This document shows positions 63,561 through 64,000 of a stretch of 64,000 nt of DNA, one piece after another. The position numbers and the translations under genes are program-made. Where the stretch lies: assembly GCA_037974335.1 (NCBI GenBank), contig CM075760.1:49806469-49870468 (forward strand). Reading direction: 5' to 3'. The stretch is from Prionace glauca (taxonomy: Eukaryota > Chordata > Chondrichthyes > Carcharhiniformes > Carcharhinidae). The notes below the pieces were generated by a model, which had not been told where the DNA came from, did no database searches, and worked only from the letters and a program-made list of their open reading frames with translations. Positions within the stretch are counted from its first letter, which is position 1, and every line of letters begins with the position of its first letter.

Positions 63561-64000
63561 AATGAATAGAGATTCTGTCTGATTTTGATGTGATGTTTCC
63601 TCACCTCACCTGTAAAAGGAATTTACAAAATTAATCACTGTCAGTCCAGGATAGAAATTTTGAATTGGCAATTCTAATTCTCTTGAACATTTCTTCCTCT
63701 CTTGTTCCCCAAATCAAAAAAACCCTGTCCCAAACACTCTCCCTCCTCCCTGGGCTGAAATCCAAACCCATCTCATCATCTCCAGGATTTCTTTCCTTCA
63801 CTCCCAGTGTTCTCCCTCCCTCTCCTCTGTCTGGGTTCAGTTCTCCAGCTCCTGTCTGCAGACTGACAATAAAACCAATGGGTCTTATTGGGGGTGTTGG
63901 GGCCTCCAGCGGGTGTTTGTGAATCCTCCCCGCCCACCTCCCAGGGTTTCCTTCCTTCCCAGAGATCAGAGTCCTCATTGATTTGAGGCCAAAGTGTAAC
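63561..64000. other. No gene seen
   Basis: 5' flank of the 11-finger gene. GGAATTTACAAAATTAATCACTGTCAGTCCAGGATAGAAA is shared with 22385-22440 and 29455-29495, so this is another piece of the duplicated zinc-finger upstream region. C/T-rich toward the window end. Confidence 0.45.

Overview
The window looks like nuclear DNA of a cartilaginous fish, most likely a shark. The evidence is a relic immunoglobulin CH1 exon of shark IgM type (16255-16422), a T-cell-receptor V pseudogene with a 23-bp-spacer recombination signal (44560-44866), an EMC4 gene with vertebrate exon structure (46132-51207), many dispersed C2H2 zinc-finger genes, intact vertebrate tRNA genes, and a very heavy load of CR1-clade LINEs and tRNA-derived SINEs of types I associate with elasmobranchs. 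No species is claimed.

Layout. 1-3.1 kb: nested old LINEs, a possible solo LTR and a minisatellite. 3.3-9.2 kb: scattered single tRNA genes (Lys-CTT, Glu-CTC, Asn-GTT, Gly-CCC, Gln-CTG, plus a truncated Arg-ACG) in mostly unrecognised sequence. 9.5-15.7 kb: LINEs, SINEs, a CpG-rich promoter-like region (11.9-12.6 kb) and a purine-rich minisatellite. 16.2-22.9 kb: an Ig CH1 relic abutting a zinc-finger pseudogene, then a 12-unit zinc-finger gene (minus strand) and a CpG promoter at 22.4-22.9 kb. 23-26.2 kb: a long 5'-truncated CR1 (family B here) and a Penelope-like insertion with a 12-bp target duplication. 27.6-31.5 kb: decayed zinc fingers and LINEs. 31.5-35.9 kb: an apparently full-length CR1 (family A here) with open ORF1 and ORF2, inserted into an older antisense copy of its own family. 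36.8-42.3 kb: two divergently oriented six-finger genes with a CpG/NRF1-type promoter region between them. 42.5-44.5 kb: second family-B CR1. 44.5-44.9 kb: TCR V pseudogene. 45.9-51.2 kb: EMC4. 52-64 kb: more LINEs and SINEs, a ten-finger and an eleven-finger gene (both minus), and another CpG promoter (57.6-58.0 kb).

How it fits together. The zinc-finger genes are paralogues. They have single-exon finger arrays with no KRAB or other effector domain visible, an eroded N-terminal finger region carrying a shared stop position, and in two of them a SINE fragment at the same relative place, so local segmental duplication is the likely origin. Ig/TCR relics lie beside several of them. EMC4 is the only recognisable housekeeping gene; its exon 1 reads TGA where other vertebrates have a conserved Trp codon. 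The rest is mostly transposon sediment with several clear nested insertions. I found no convincing previously undescribed system. The most checkable oddities are the EMC4 TGA, the recurrent stop in the zinc-finger leaders, the two antigen-receptor relics and the intact nested CR1.
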